Positions 49,586 through 61,210 of a stretch of 64,000 nucleotides of DNA are shown piece after piece. The notes beneath the pieces are model-generated. The model saw only the letters and a list, made by a program, of their open reading frames with translations, made no database searches and was not told where the DNA came from. Position numbers and translations under genes: made by a program. Positions within the stretch are counted from its first letter, which is position 1, and each line of letters starts with the position of its first letter. The stretch lies in the NCBI GenBank assembly GCA_032717465.1, contig CM064681.1:18688565-18752564 (forward strand). The letters are read 5' to 3'. Source of the DNA: Coenobita brevimanus (Eukaryota; Arthropoda; Malacostraca; Decapoda; Coenobitidae).

Positions 49586-52500
49586 CTATGAATGTGCGTG
49601 GATGTAGTACAATTGAGGCTAAAAGGGAGGAGATTGGGAGAATGTTTGTGAGAAGAAAGTTGGATGTGTTAGCTTTGAGTGAAACGAAGATGAAAGGGAA
49701 GGGGGAATCTATGTTTGGAAGTGTGAATGGAAGATTGTCAGGTGTTGATAGAGGAAGGGCAAGAGAAGGTGTGGCCTTGTTAGTGAGTCCGGAAGTACAG
49801 CAGTGTGTGATTGAATGGAAGGAGGTGTCATCAAGACTGATGTGGGTGAAAGCGAAATTTGAACGTGAGTTGTGGGTGTTTGTGAGTGCATATGGGCCTG
49901 GTAGTGAAAGGGATGAACAAGAGAGGGAGTCTTTCTGGAATGATGTTGATGAGTGTCTGCAGAGTTTTGGAGCGAATGTGAATGTGGTAATGATGGGAGA
50001 TCTGAATGCTAGAGTGGGAAATGTAGCAGTTGAAGGCGTAGTTGGTATGCATGGTGTGCCTGGAAGAAATGAAAATGGGGAACGAATGATAGCGATGTGT
50101 GTTGAGCGAGAGATGGTGATTGGGAATACGCTGTTTGAGAAGAAAGATATTTATAAGTATACATGGGTGAGACAGGAGGGTGGAAGGGTTGTTGATAGAG
50201 CCTTGATGGACTATGTGGTTGTGTCTAGGAATGTAATAGGAAGATTGTTGGATGTAAGAGTTCTGAGAGGGGAGGGTGGAGGTATGTCTGACCACTACTT
50301 GGTGGAGGGAAAGTTAAGAGTAGGTAAGAGATGGGTGAGAGCTAGGAGGGTTAGGTGTGGCAGGGAGGTTTTGAAAGTGAGTGAGTTGGATAAAAGAGAG
50401 AAAAAGATAGAGTATCAGGAGAAATTGAAAGATGAGTGGAACGCAGTGAAAGATCGGGAAAATGGCAGCGTGGAGGAGGAATGGCAGTTGTTTAAGAGTG
50501 CTGTGGTGGGGCATGCAGAAGAGGTGTGTGGTGTGAGACGTGTGGGTGGTGGTGTAAGAAAAGGAAGTGAATGGTGGTGCGAGGAAGTAAGTATGGCCGT
50601 GGCTGAGAAGAGACGTGCATATGAAGTGTGGCTGCAGAGGAAGGATGAGATGTCATATGAAAGGTATAAGGAAAAGAGGAATAGAGCGAGAAGGGCTGTG
50701 CGTGATGCTAAAGTGGCAGCAGATGAGAGGTGGGGTAGGCAGCTGACAGAGAATTTTCAACAGAATAAGAAAATGTTTTGGAAGGAGGTGAAAAAGGTGC
50801 GAAAGGGAGAGTCTGGGAAGGAAGAACGAGTAAAAGCAGAGGATGGAAGGATGTTAATTGAGATGGATGCAGTAAGGAAGAGATGGGCAGAGTATTTTGA
50901 AAGATTGTTAAATGTAGAGGAGGAAAGGGTGGCTGAGATTGTGGCAGATAGAAGGGTGCAAGGAATAAATATGTTGGGAGAGTTGAATGATTCTTTGATC
51001 ACGAAGGAGGAAGTGGAGAAGGCAGTAAAGGAGATGAAAACAGGGAAAGCTGCAGGTATGGATGGGTGTGCTGTGGAATGCCTGAAGGGTGGTGGAGTGA
51101 CTATTGTTGACTGGTTAGTAAGATTATTGAATGTGTGCTTTGAGAAAGGTATGGTGCCAGTTGACTGGGCAAGTGCTTGTGTGGTCCCGTTGTATAAAGG
51201 CAAGGGTGATAAGTATGAATGTACTAGCTTTAGGGGTATAAGTCTGTTGAGTGTTGTAGGTAAGGTTTAAGGTAGAGTGTTAATTATGAGAGTTAGAGAG
51301 GGTACAGAGGGAGTGATTAGTGATGAGCAGTGTGGCTTCAGGAGAGGGAGGGGATGCGTTGATCAGGTGTTTGCTGTGAGACAAGTGTGTGAAAAGTATT
51401 TAGCGAAAGGCAAGGATGTGTTTTGGGCATTTATGGATTTAGAGAAAGCGTATGATAGAATTGATAGGGAGGCTTTGTGGACTGTTTTAAGATTGTATGG
51501 ACTTGATGGTAGGTTGCTAAAAGGGGTGAAAAGTTTTTATGTAAATAGTAGAGCGTGTGTAAGAGTGGGAAATTCTGTGAGTGATTGGTTTCCCGTGAGA
51601 GTGGGGCTGCGACAGGGATGTGTGATGTCGCCTTGGTTGTTTAATATTTACATGGATGGTGTTGTAAGGGAGGTGAATGCAAGAGTTTTAGGTGGTCTGA
51701 GTCTGGTAAATGTTGATGGAGGAGAGTGGAATCTGAAGCAGCTGCTGTTTGCAGATGATATTGCTATGTGTTACTGATTCAGAGGAGAGATTGAGACAGT
51801 TGGTAGAGGAGTTTGGAAGGGTGTGTGAAAGGAGGAAATTGAAAGTAAATGAGAATAAGAGTAAAGTGATGAAGTGTACGAGGTTGATAGATGGTAGGGG
51901 GATGAATATAGTTTTGAATGGTGAGATGCTTGAGGAGGTAGATTGTTTTAAATATCTAGGGTCACATGTTGCTGTGGATGGAAGAATAGATGCAGAAGTG
52001 AAGTTTAGAATAAATGAAGTAGGAAAGGTGCTGGGAGGAATGAAAAAAGTGTTTAAATGTCGTTCGCTTAGAATGGATGTAAAGAGAAGGCTGTATGAGG
52101 GTGTTGTGGTACCGACTGCGTTATATGGGGCTGAAACATGGAATATGGGTGTAGCAGAGAGGAAAAGTTTGAATGTAATGGAGATGAGATGTCTGAGGAG
52201 TATGTGTGGAGTGACGCATATGGATCGAGTGCGAAATGATGAAATGCGAAGGAGAACTGGAGTTGTTTGGGAGATGGCTGGTAGAGTTGAGCAGAGGATG
52301 TTGCAATGGTTTGGGCATATGGAGAGAATGGATAATGAGCGATTGGTGAAAAAGATAACTAGATCTGATGTGAGAGGTGTAAGACTGAGAGGAAGACCAC
52401 GAATAGGATGGATGGACAGTGTGAAGAGAGCGCTGGATGCGAGAGGGATGTCCGTTGAGCAAGGAAGAGTGGCTGTGCGTGACAGAAATAAATGGAGAGA

Positions 52501-52848
52501 AATTGTGAATGAATAAGTGATGACGCAGCCCTGAGGGGATATTCTCCCGCATTTGGTCTGATCAGCTAGTCAGGTCAGGTGCAGGTAAGGGGATGGGTCT
52601 GTTATGATGTGGCAGGGGTAAACCAGTTCTGCTGTCGGGCCCTGCTGTGGATGTCACTGCTTGCATTGCGGAGTTGACCCTTGTGCAGTGTGATGCGGTG
52701 AGGATCTGTCCGTTCTCCCCTTTGGGGCTAAGATGCGAATGAATGTGTTTGAATGGATGAGTAAATGGAGAGTGAGTCGTCCTGTCTCGGCTACCTCCCT
52801 TTCCTTGGGGGAAGCAGCCTAGGTATATAGATAGATAGATAGATAGAT
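49586..52848 (+). mobile_element. RTE-type LINE nested in LINE-A ORF2, nearly full length
   Basis: 3.26 kb, starting at the first residues of the endonuclease and ending in (TAGA)n (52822-52848). LINE-A ORF2 text stops at 49585 (...LQVNNN) and resumes at 52849 with DEPVDVANILA. Little or no target duplication is visible. The usual RTE length is 3.2-3.3 kb, so only a few residues of the 5' end are missing. Confidence 0.88.
49588..52516 (+). pseudogene. RTE-type LINE ORF: endonuclease and RT, two lesions
   Basis: The APE domain reads MNVRGCSTIEAKREEIG, LSETKMKGKGE, MMGDLNARVGN and MSDHYLVEGKLRVGKR. A basic linker follows, then RT with TGKAAGMDGCAVECLKGGG, LYKGKGDKYECTSFRGISLL, FMDLEKAYDRIDREALW, GLRQGCVMSPWLFNIYMDG and LLFADDIA. 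The tail includes QWFGHMERMDNERLVKK and GRPRIGWMDSVKRALDARG. Only two defects are visible: TAA at 51268-51270 in place of a Tyr codon, and one extra base near 51767 just after the FADD motif. This is the least damaged full LINE here. Confidence 0.92.
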
Positions 52849-55409
52849 GACGAGCCTGTGGACGTTGCTAACATCCTTGCCACGAGTTTTTCTCATGTAA
52901 GTAGCTCAGTCAATTATGATCCGCGTTTCCAACATCATAAACGCACGGCTGAGCCACAGATTATTGACTTTGCCACAGAAGACGTAGACTCCCCTTACAA
53001 CAAAGAGTTTATGCTAGATGAACTGCTCCTTGCCCTTAAATCCTGTAAAGAAACCAGCCCTGGACCAGACACCATCACGTACAGTACTATCCAGCAGCTT
53101 AATCAGGCCAACCTGATTAAGATGTTAGCACTGTACAATGAGATTTGGGCGTCTCGAACGTTCCCAAACTCATGGCACTTTGCGCACGTCATACCAATAC
53201 CCAGAGAGGCTGGTCGTCTTATGAATCCCACTTCATTTCGTCCTATTGTGTTGACTTCTTGTCTGTGTAAGGTCATGGAACGAATGATAAACAATAGGCT
53301 TCTTTTTGTTTTAGAGTTGAAGAATTTATTAAATGATCAACAGTGGTTTCCGTAAATACAGAAGTTCACTAGATCATTTAATGAATTTGGAGCATTGTAT
53401 TGCAGAGGCATTTGTCAATAAAGAATTCATGATAGGGGTGTTTTTGGACATCCATAAAGCCTATGACAAGACATGGCGACACGGTATACTAATGAAGCTC
53501 TATGCTTATGGTTTAAGAGGAAATTTGCCTATTTTTATTTCAAATTTCTTAAGGGACAGCACTTTCTCTGTCATATTGCCCCATAACATAACATAGGATA
53601 TATTTATCCAGGAAAACGGGGTGCCGCAGGGAAGAATGCTTAGTCCTACTTTATTTAGTATTATGATCAATGATATTCTGTCATCAGCTCCCATCCTGAG
53701 GAATCTTAAATACTCGCTCTATGCTGACGATTGTGCAATATGGCACTCTTCCCGTAATGCACAATTTTCGGTTGGTCGGATTCAAGCAGCCCTTGATTCC
53801 GTCCACCAATGGGCCTTGCAGTGGGGATTTAAGTTTTCCGTCCGTAAGTGTGCCGCCGTAGTTTTTACGACTCGTAACGTACCTAATTTGTGATTAATTT
53901 TGGATAATCTGGCGGTACCTTTTCAAAATTCTGTAAAGTTTTAGTGAATAAATTTTGATCGTCATTTGAACTTCAAAATTCATGTTAATAATTTGATTGC
54001 TCGTTGTGATAAACCGGTAAATGTCCTCAAGTACCTAGCGGGTACCACATGGGGTGCCAACAGAAAATCTTTATTAATGGTGTATAAGTCCCTTATTCGA
54101 TCGAAGCTAGACTATGGCACACAAGTGTATGGCTCGGCATCCGATGCCACGCTGAAAGGATTGGATGTGTTGCAGAATAACTGTTTGCGAATGTGTCTTG
54201 GAGCCGTCCGGTGTACCCGCGTAGCTCGTATGGAAGTGGAGGCGAATGTGCCTCCCCTCCATATTCGCCGTGACCACCTGGCCTTATCATATGGCCTACG
54301 AACATCGAGGAAAAGTAATATCGGCAATGTGGCCTGTACCCCCCTGCATCAATACCACCACCTTATGCGGGGGGTGCATCAGCCACTTGCCGTTTGCCTC
54401 CACCTTCTAACTCAGGAGCTTGGTGTGGACCTCAGTGACTGTGGCAAGTTGGTTTAAAAATATAGCGCCTTGGGAGCCACCCGGCTTTGCAGTGGATGTA
54501 TCATGGCTCCCAGCACCAAAGGCCAGGGGGCCGGAGGTGGAGGTCCACCACGTGTTTCGTAACATCATCGTTCGTCACTTGGGGTCCCATCAATTGTACA
54601 CAAACGGCTCCAAGTCGAGCGAATGTGTGGGTGCAAGTGTATGGTCGACTGAATGTGCACTTAGGTATCGGTTGCCGACTCAAACATCTGTGTTTACCTC
54701 CGAACTTTTTGCTATTGACAAAGCCATAGACTATGCTCTCAATTCTAGGCATGACTCATTTGTCATATTTTCAGATTCAAAATCAGCCCTTCAGGCAATT
54801 GCATCTTGTACTACGGACTCTCACGAGATCCAGGACCGCATCGTTAATAAATTGCATTCATGCAACAAGTCACTCACGCTGAACTGGGTGCCTGGTCATT
54901 GTCATATCTACGGCAATGAGCAGGCTAACTTACTTGCAAAGACGGCTGCAGAGCTCGAGGAGACTTGGGACGTTCCTTGTGATCTACGGTCGAGTCTCTC
55001 TCTCGGAAAGAAATCAATAAAACTTCTGTGGCAAGGTCAGTGGACCAGACTAAATATTCCAACTTGTAAGCCGCACCTGGACGACTGGGACACTGCCAAC
55101 CGCCCCAGTCGCCTTGAAGAAAAAGTATTGGCGAGAATATTGCTCAATGCCACCATTTTAACTCACATGAAACCATATATGGAAAGACTCTTCCCACCGC
55201 ACTGTGACATCTGTAATGCGGTGTTATCTATCAGTCATAACATCCCTCACTGTCGGCGATTTATTCGTGAACGTGCTTCACTTATAATTTACTGCGGCAC
55301 AGTAGACGTCCCCTTCACCCTTTCCACCATTCTGGGTGATGAGGACATTGTTATGACTGATAAATTGATGGCTTTCTTGAGAGAGACCGGACTGATCAGA
55401 GTGATGTGA
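52849..55409 (+). pseudogene. LINE-A ORF2, RT and RNase H half
   Basis: After the RTE insert come SCKETSPGPDTITYSTIQQL, TSFRPIVLTSCLCKVMERMI, SGFRKYRSSLDHLMNLE (after a frame change at 53335), FLDIHKAYDKTWRHGI, ENGVPQGRMLSPTLFSIMIN and catalytic SLYADDCAIW. More shifts lie at about 53590, 53890 and 54450. RNase H is in one open frame from 54420: HQLYTNGSKSSECVG (Asp of the usual YTDGS is Asn), FTSELFAIDKAI, FSDSKSALQAI and LNWVPGHCHIYGNEQAN. A CX2C...H..C region at about 55205-55255 ends the protein. Confidence 0.88.
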
Positions 55410-55557
55410 CTTTTTTACTGTGTGGTTATGGTTTTTATCAACTGTATATATGTATATAGTGTACTATTATTTAGGGTTGACGGTTGACGTATTTGAAATA
55501 GTTCCTCCTCCCACTGACCTATTTCTAATATTGATGTCCCCTACATTAAATCACGTT

Positions 55558-55648
55558 CCTCGACTGACAGCCACCAGCTGATGAGTGCAAGTGTCCAATA
55601 TAGAAAGGTATTGGGCACTTGGAGTCGATGGTGGTCTGCTGGGCGAGG
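55558..55648 (+). other. Structured RNA element, copy 1 (LINE-A 3' UTR)
   Basis: Three nested helices: CCTCG (55558-55562) with CGAGG (55644-55648); CCACCA (55571-55576) with TGGTGG (55629-55634); and a 15-bp arm 55586-55600 with 55609-55623 closed by loop TAGAAAGG. 14 of 15 positions in the arm pair. The motif TGATGAGTG lies before the arm and GTCGA after it. Confidence 0.7.
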
Positions 55649-55793
55649 TTCTTCACTTTTTGTATATATTATGTAAATACATTATACCATATTCCTGAAG
55701 TTACTAATTAGGGCCGACAGCTGACGTATATGGAAATGTTCCTGACTCGTCTGGTTCTCTTTCATATACTGATGTCCCCTACATTAGGTTGTG

Positions 55794-55884
55794 CCTCGAC
55801 TGACAGTCACCAAGTGATGAATGCAAGTGTGTAATGTAGAGAGGCATTACATATCTGCAGTCGATGGTGTTCTCTTGATCGAGG
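55794..55884 (+). other. Structured RNA element, copy 2 (LINE-A 3' UTR)
   Basis: The same three helices: CCTCG (55794-55798) with CGAGG (55880-55884); CACCA (55808-55812) with TGGTG (55865-55869); arm 55822-55836 with 55845-55859, loop TAGAGAGG. 14 of 15 arm positions pair. Compared with copy 1, three base pairs are changed on both sides so that pairing is preserved. Confidence 0.7.
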
Positions 55885-56033
55885 CTTTTTTACCATTAGT
55901 GTAGGTCTAGTTATTTGTCTCTTAGGATTTAGTATAGGTTACTGATTTGTCTGTTAGGTGGTTAGTTTCAGGTTTTTTAGATTAGTAATTTTTGTTTATA
56001 ATGTCAGGCCAAAAAATATAAAACTAAAAAAAA

Positions 56034-56038
<5 letters not shown>

Positions 56039-56108
<70 letters not shown>

Positions 56109-56139
56109 ATTGAAAGTATATCTGTATATATGCATGGAA

Positions 56140-56211
<72 letters not shown>

Positions 56212-56230
56212 ATATATATATATATATATG
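56039..56230. repeat. (TA)n and (GT)n-(TA)n arrays in LINE-A 3' UTR
   Basis: TA runs at 56039-56105 and 56159-56230, the second preceded by a (GT)n run at 56141-56157. Confidence 0.95.
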
Positions 56231-56256
56231 GGTAACTGTATATGTATATATATATC

Positions 56257-56300
56257 TGGCCTTAATGACCAGGGGCTTTGCCCCAATGGTCGATAGGCCA
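56257..56300 (+). other. Terminal hairpin of LINE-A next to poly-A
   Basis: TGGCCT (56257-56262) pairs with AGGCCA (56295-56300), GACCA (56267-56271) with TGGTC (56287-56291), and GGGGC (56272-56276) with GCCCC (56280-56284) closing a TTT loop. The base of the stem touches the poly-A. It may be the 3' recognition structure for the element's RT. Confidence 0.7.
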
Positions 56301-56924
56301 AAAAAAAAAAAAAAAAAAAATGCGAAAGTGAGTTGAGGGCTGAAATTTACGTGAACAGGGTCTGTCGAGAGAGTACCTTAATATTTGTTTTCGTTCCTGT
56401 TATATAAGCTCCACTGTTGAACCACATCCAGACCCACACACCCGTAACTCAGATGAGTCTTAGTTCGTGTATCGGGGTTAGGAATTATTATTATTATTAT
56501 TATTAGTGTGTTATGGGTTTGAGACCCCTCGTGTCCTCCCGAGGATTGTATCTATTGTTTACTTAGTTTTAGGATTTTAGGGTATTATCGTGCATAAAAT
56601 ATTTAATTTGATAATCTTTCTTTTTGTGACATTTCTAGTAATTATTTTTCTAAATTAGTTGTTCATTATTGTTCATTCATTATCCTTTTGTAAAATTTAA
56701 TTTGTTATTATATTAAGTATTTTTCTTCTATTTTCATTCCCCCTAGTTCCCCATGATTTTATTTATATTATTGATAGTGGAATGAGAACCTGAGTTATTG
56801 CTCTGAAGTGTGTCTTTCCTTGCTTCAAAATTGTTTTTCATGCAGTATATTTTTTATTTTTTTATAACGCAGTCAGATCATCATAAATACTTTGATATCT
56901 TTGCGCCACTTTAGAGTCATTACA

Positions 56925-56942
56925 ACACACACACACACACAC
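56925..56942. repeat. (CA)n tract after the 3' LTR
   Basis: Short CA array at the 3' LTR end, the counterpart of the CA array before the 5' LTR. The CR1/L2-type LINE begins directly behind it. Confidence 0.85.
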
Positions 56943-57224
56943 CGAGGCACTGAGAGAAAGCATACGCACGTCGCCACAGGTCCTTACCGGCCAACTTGGC
57001 CAGCGGCATTACCTAAATAAGTATCTTTATATGAGTCAAGCTCTGTACAAGGTTAGACTAAATGGTGTTCTAATATAAAAAAGAAGAAGTTTTAAGTAAG
57101 ACTTGGTCAAACAGAAAAGTAAACAAACCAGAGACGCAAGAATGTGCACAATCAGCTGATCGTTGTTTAGTCTACAATCTGCCCCAGGGAATGTAAGTAC
57201 TATATGCGCTTTTAGTACTGCAAA

Positions 57225-58232
57225 ATGACCACATACTTTAGTAGAGAAAATTTGGAAAAGAAAAGGGATAAAGGTAGAAAGCAGGATGATGATTTCTACC
57301 AAGAACTGGTTGAAATGGAGACTCACAACAAACTGGTAGAAAAAGTACACAGGTTAGAGACATCTTTTCAAAATGAGATTGATGAACTTAAGAAACAGAT
57401 GCACTTGCAAAAGAAAGAAATAGAAAAATTAGGAAAGGAAGACAACAAGAAAGACATAACCATAGATGTGCTAACAGTTGAAGTGAGTACGATTAGGAGG
57501 AAAATTAGTGAAATGGCAAATACAGCAGGCAACCACGAAAGTATTATGGAAGAGTTCAAAAATGATACAGAGACAATTAGGCAAGTAAGCAGTCTGATAG
57601 ACCAGAGCAGTGATATTGAGGAGAAGATAACACAGGCGAATGAAGCTGTGCAAAGCTACAAAAATGATGTGGAAACCACCTATGCTGAAATAGTGAAAGT
57701 AAAGAAAGACTTGGAAACAAGGGTGGAAGAAAAAAGCATTAAAAAGGAAGTGAAAAGAATAATTCAAAATCCTAAGTTAGTCAGAGATTCAGTAGATATT
57801 AACAAATCCATAGTAATCACTGGTATAGAAGAGGAAGAAGTAAAACACAAGATCTCAAGAGACAAAAAGGAGATGGCAAATGTAATGGGCATATTGAAAG
57901 AAGTATCAGAGGAAATCTGTAGTAAAGACATAGAGGAACACAAAAGGTTAGGGAAATACGAGAAAAGCAAGTCAAGACCCCTAAAGGCAACCTTCCAGAG
58001 TGTAAACACCGTGGAGGAGATACGAAAAAATGCAAAGAATCTTATGGAAAAAGAGGAGTTCAAAAATGTATGGATAAAAAGATGCCTAACACAAGAGGAA
58101 CTGGAATTACTGAAAGAGAAGAGGGAGGAAGCAAAAACAAAATATGAGGGAAGATCAGAGGAGGAGAATACATTTTTTTACAAAGTAATTGGATTGCAGG
58201 TACGAAAGTGGTACATAAACAGGAGGGAATAA
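57225..58232 (+). CDS. CR1/L2-type LINE ORF1 (coiled-coil protein), intact
   Basis: Open from ATG 57225 to the stop at 58232, 335 residues. Residues ~20-190 are a Lys/Glu-rich coiled coil with heptads (for instance LETSFQNEIDELKKQMHLQK). Residues ~200-330 are an RRM/C-terminal-like domain with SIVITGIEEEE and RLGKYEKSKSRPLKATFQSV. Such proteins trimerise and chaperone the element RNA. No zinc knuckle is present. It is one of only two open element frames in the window without a visible lesion. The stop overlaps the start of the ORF2 frame. Confidence 0.85.
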   Translation: MTTYFSRENLEKKRDKGRKQDDDFYQELVEMETHNKLVEKVHRLETSFQNEIDELKKQMHLQKKEIEKLGKEDNKKDITIDVLTVEVSTIRRKISEMANTAGNHESIMEEFKNDTETIRQVSSLIDQSSDIEEKITQANEAVQSYKNDVETTYAEIVKVKKDLETRVEEKSIKKEVKRIIQNPKLVRDSVDINKSIVITGIEEEEVKHKISRDKKEMANVMGILKEVSEEICSKDIEEHKRLGKYEKSKSRPLKATFQSVNTVEEIRKNAKNLMEKEEFKNVWIKRCLTQEELELLKEKREEAKTKYEGRSEEENTFFYKVIGLQVRKWYINRRE

Positions 58233-58259
58233 AAAGGAGGAAGATAGTAGAACCAAATC

Positions 58260-61124
58260 ATGGCAAGTATATAAACAAGATGATTATGTTGATGTACTCA
58301 AATGTGGATGGAATGGTATCTAAATTATTAGAGATGAATGATTATGTCAGAGAAAACGAACCACATATAATATGCCTAACTGAAACAAAATTAACACCAA
58401 GGATATCAAATGACATCCTAAACTTAGAGGAATATAATATATGGAGAAGAGATAAGAACTTAAAAAAAGGACTAGGAATTATAATATTAACTAAGAAAAA
58501 TCTAAAAGTCAAAGAAATAGAATTAGATATACCATCACAAGTAGAACTGATTGCAGTAGAGAGAAATACATCTGAAGGGAAAGTAATTGGAGCCAATTTG
58601 TACATGCCACCCAGATCAACCACATGGGAAAGAGACGAATATGAGGAACTGGCGGAGAGTACAATTCAGAGTTTAAGAGCATTACTACATAAAATGAAAG
58701 AGAAATAAAAAAAAATTATACTAACTGGAGATTTTAATACAAATATAAATTGGAATACTCTAGATATAATAAGCCAAGAAAGCTGTTGGGACCAAAAGCT
58801 CCTGGATCTTGTGCAAGAGTTTTTCCTAACGCAACATGTAAGGGAAAGCACCAGAAAAAGAGGACTCGATGTGCCCTCAATGCTAGATCTCATATTTACT
58901 AGGCAAGAAAACGATATTGACAATTTATCACCCTCCATTCAGCAAAAGCAACCATGCAGTACTAAATTGCAATTTCAGGATTGCATATGACATAGATAAA
59001 AGCAATGAAAGTTACAAAAAGAGCCTAAACTATATAAAGGGAAAGTATCATGACCTAAAGAAGTACTTCTTAGAAATTGCTTGGGAAAAGAAGCTTAAAG
59101 GACAAGATTTAAATGCTATATATGAAAAATTCTGTAAACTTTATGAAATAGGAGTCCAGAAGTACATCCCACAGCACAAGAAAACAAAAAACAAAATAAA
59201 ATAAAGAAATAGTTCAATACAGAATGTAAAAAATCAAAAGAAAAAAGAGATTTGTTGTGGAATAGATACAGAAGACACAATAGTGAAAAGGCATATAATA
59301 ATTACAAACAGGCAAGAAACGATTATACAAGAATAAGGAGGGAAGCCCAAAAGCAGTTTGAGAAGGATTTCATAAATAAAAGTAGTGATCATCCAAAGCT
59401 ATTTAACAGCTACATCAGAAGCAAAACCAAAATAAAAGATAAAATACAATCCATTACGAACGATGGAATCACCTATACACAAGAGAAGGATATTTGTGAA
59501 GCACTAAACAAGAATTTCGAATCAGTTTTTACAGAGGAAAAAAAATTTGAGAGAGATTATGTGGAACATGCATGCCTACACATACTACCAGATATACAAA
59601 CATCAGAAAAAGAAATACAGGATGAGTTAAGTAAATTAGACAAAGGAAAAGCAAATGGTCCTGATGAAATTTCATGTTGGGTGCTACGTGAATGTGCAAA
59701 GGAGTTAAGTAAACCATTATTTTTAATTTTCAAGAAATCTTTGAGTCAAGGTAAACTACCTGATATTTGGAAGAAAGCAAACATTGTTCCGTTCTTCAAG
59801 AAAGGGAATAGACAAAATCCACTTAACTACCGACCAGTATCACTAACCAGTGTTGTAAGCAAGGTATTAGAAATGTTTATAAGAAAAGCTTGGGTAAATC
59901 ACTTAGAAAAACACAGTATGATAAAGAAAGAAAGTTTGATTTCAGAAAAGGAAAATCATGTGTTACTAATCTGTTGAGATACTATGACAGAGTAACAGAC
60001 ACATTACAGGAAAGAGAAGGATGGGTGGACAGTATATATTTAGATTTCAAAAAAGCATTTGACACAGTACCACACCAAAAACTATTATGGAAACTGTACC
60101 ATCATGGAGGAATTCGAGGCGATCTGTATTCTTGGATGCAAAATTTTCTCATGAAAAGGGAATGAGAACAGTTCTAAGGGGAAATTACTCAACATGGAAA
60201 GAAGTGACTAGTGGAGTACCACAGGGATCAGTGCTGGCACCAATCATGTTTTTAGTGTATATAAATGATACAGACAGTAACACTGGAAGTGAAAGTTATC
60301 TAAATATGTTTGCAGATGATGCTAAAATACAAAGGAGAATTACTAACAGACTCTTGTAAAGAGCTACAAGAAGAATTAAATAAACTTCATGAATGGAGTA
60401 ATACATGGCAAATGGAATTCAGTGTGGACAAGTGTCATGTAATCAAGTTTGGTAAAAGTGAAAGAAGACCTGATTGGGATTATACATTAGGAAATAAAAC
60501 CCTACACACATCAGAAAGAGAGAAGGACCTAGGTGTGATTGCCAAAACAGACTATCTTCGTCTGACCACATCAGTGAGAAGGTACGGAACATTTATACAC
60601 TGCTTGCCAATATGAGAATAGCGTTTACATACATAAATGAAGACATGCTAAGAAAGATAATTAGATCATTCATCACACCAGCCCTGGAGTATGCATCAGT
60701 AGTCTGGAGTCCTCATCTCAAAAAACACATGGACATGATTGAAAAAGTTCAAACGGCCGCTACAAGATGGGTACCTAGCTTAAGGGGTCTAAGCTACCAA
60801 GAAAGACTAACTAAACTGAATCTACCAACTCTACAGGAGAGAAGGAAAAGAGGTGACATGATTATGTTATATAAATGCATATCAAGAAAGGAGAAAATAG
60901 ACATAAATGATTACTTAACGTATGGGGACGCATCAGCAAGAGGACACTGCAAAAAACTGCATAAAAAGAGAGGCGATAAAGACGTAAGGAAATTTAGTTT
61001 CCCAAATAGAGCAATTGATCAGTGGAATGCACTACCGAATGAAATAGTGTGTGCCAAAACAATTCACAAATTTAAGGATATGTACGATAAATATGGTTTA
61101 AGACACGGGATAGTACGAGCTTGA
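58260..61124 (+). pseudogene. CR1/L2-type LINE ORF2: endonuclease and RT, broken
   Basis: APE domain: LMYSNVDGMVSKLLEMNDYV, CLTETKLTPRI and GANLYMPPRS, then a TAA at 58706-58708 just before ILTGDFNTNIN. Further breaks are at about 58980, 59202, 59930, 60163 and 60357. RT parts are LDKGKANGPDEISCWVLREC, FKKGNRQNPLNYRPVSLTSV, FDFRKGKSCVTNLLRYYD, IYLDFKKAFDTVPHQKLLWK, SGVPQGSVLAPIMFLVYIND and NMFADDAKI. The C-terminal part ALEYASVVWSPHLKKHM to RKFSFPNRAIDQWNALPNEI is open in 60612-61124. FADD is intact. Confidence 0.88.
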
Positions 61125-61168
61125 CTCATTCCTGTAAAGATACAATTAGGTAAGAACAATTAGGTAAG

Positions 61169-61207
<39 letters not shown>
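61169..61207. repeat. (AC)n microsatellite at LINE 3' end
   Basis: About 19 AC units directly at the 3' end of the CR1/L2-type LINE; the element end itself (GTAAGAACAC) seeds the repeat. The region 61208-61567 shows nothing I recognise. Confidence 0.95.

Positions 61208-61210
<3 letters not shown>

Larger units (their letters stand above)
55410..56299 (+). other. LINE-A 3' UTR
   Basis: Contains a tandemly duplicated ~190-bp segment with a conserved RNA fold (55472-55660 and 55709-55895), two (TA)n arrays (56039-56105 and 56155-56230) and a 44-bp terminal hairpin right before the poly-A tail. Confidence 0.75.
40680..56320 (+). mobile_element. LINE-A: I-type non-LTR retrotransposon with two nested inserts
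   Basis: Flanked by TGCGAAAGTG (40670-40679 and 56321-56330), a target duplication inside the 3' LTR. It has a 5' UTR, a zinc-knuckle ORF1, an ORF2 with endonuclease, RT and RNase H, a long 3' UTR and a poly-A tail at 56300-56320. RNase H after RT and CCHC knuckles in ORF1 point to the I superfamily. LINE-B (41648-47770) interrupts ORF1 and an RTE-type LINE (49586-52848) interrupts ORF2. Without inserts it would be about 6.2 kb. Confidence 0.85.
56943..61168 (+). mobile_element. CR1/L2-type LINE, near full length
   Basis: 5' UTR from about 56943, ORF1 at 57225-58232, ORF2 to 61124, and a short 3' UTR with two copies of an AATTAGGTAAGAAC unit (61143-61170) running into (AC)n. Short tandem 3' ends are usual for the CR1/L2 group. 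The AT-rich, A-biased coding strand differs from the G-rich RTE and C/T-rich I-type elements in the window. Confidence 0.82.

Noticed and set aside
44854..55409. Host gene with RNase H and exonuclease domains
   Set aside because: Domain order, zinc-knuckle ORF1, target duplications and tails show LINE ORF2s.
55560..55600. C/D box snoRNA (TGATGA and CTGA boxes)
   Set aside because: The boxes are in the wrong order (CTGA before TGATGA) and no terminal stem brings them together.
55574..55634. Hammerhead ribozyme (CTGATGAG core beside a long stem)
   Set aside because: The second core strand GAAA is missing after the stem; GAGTCGA stands there instead, and CTGATGAG is not conserved in the second copy.
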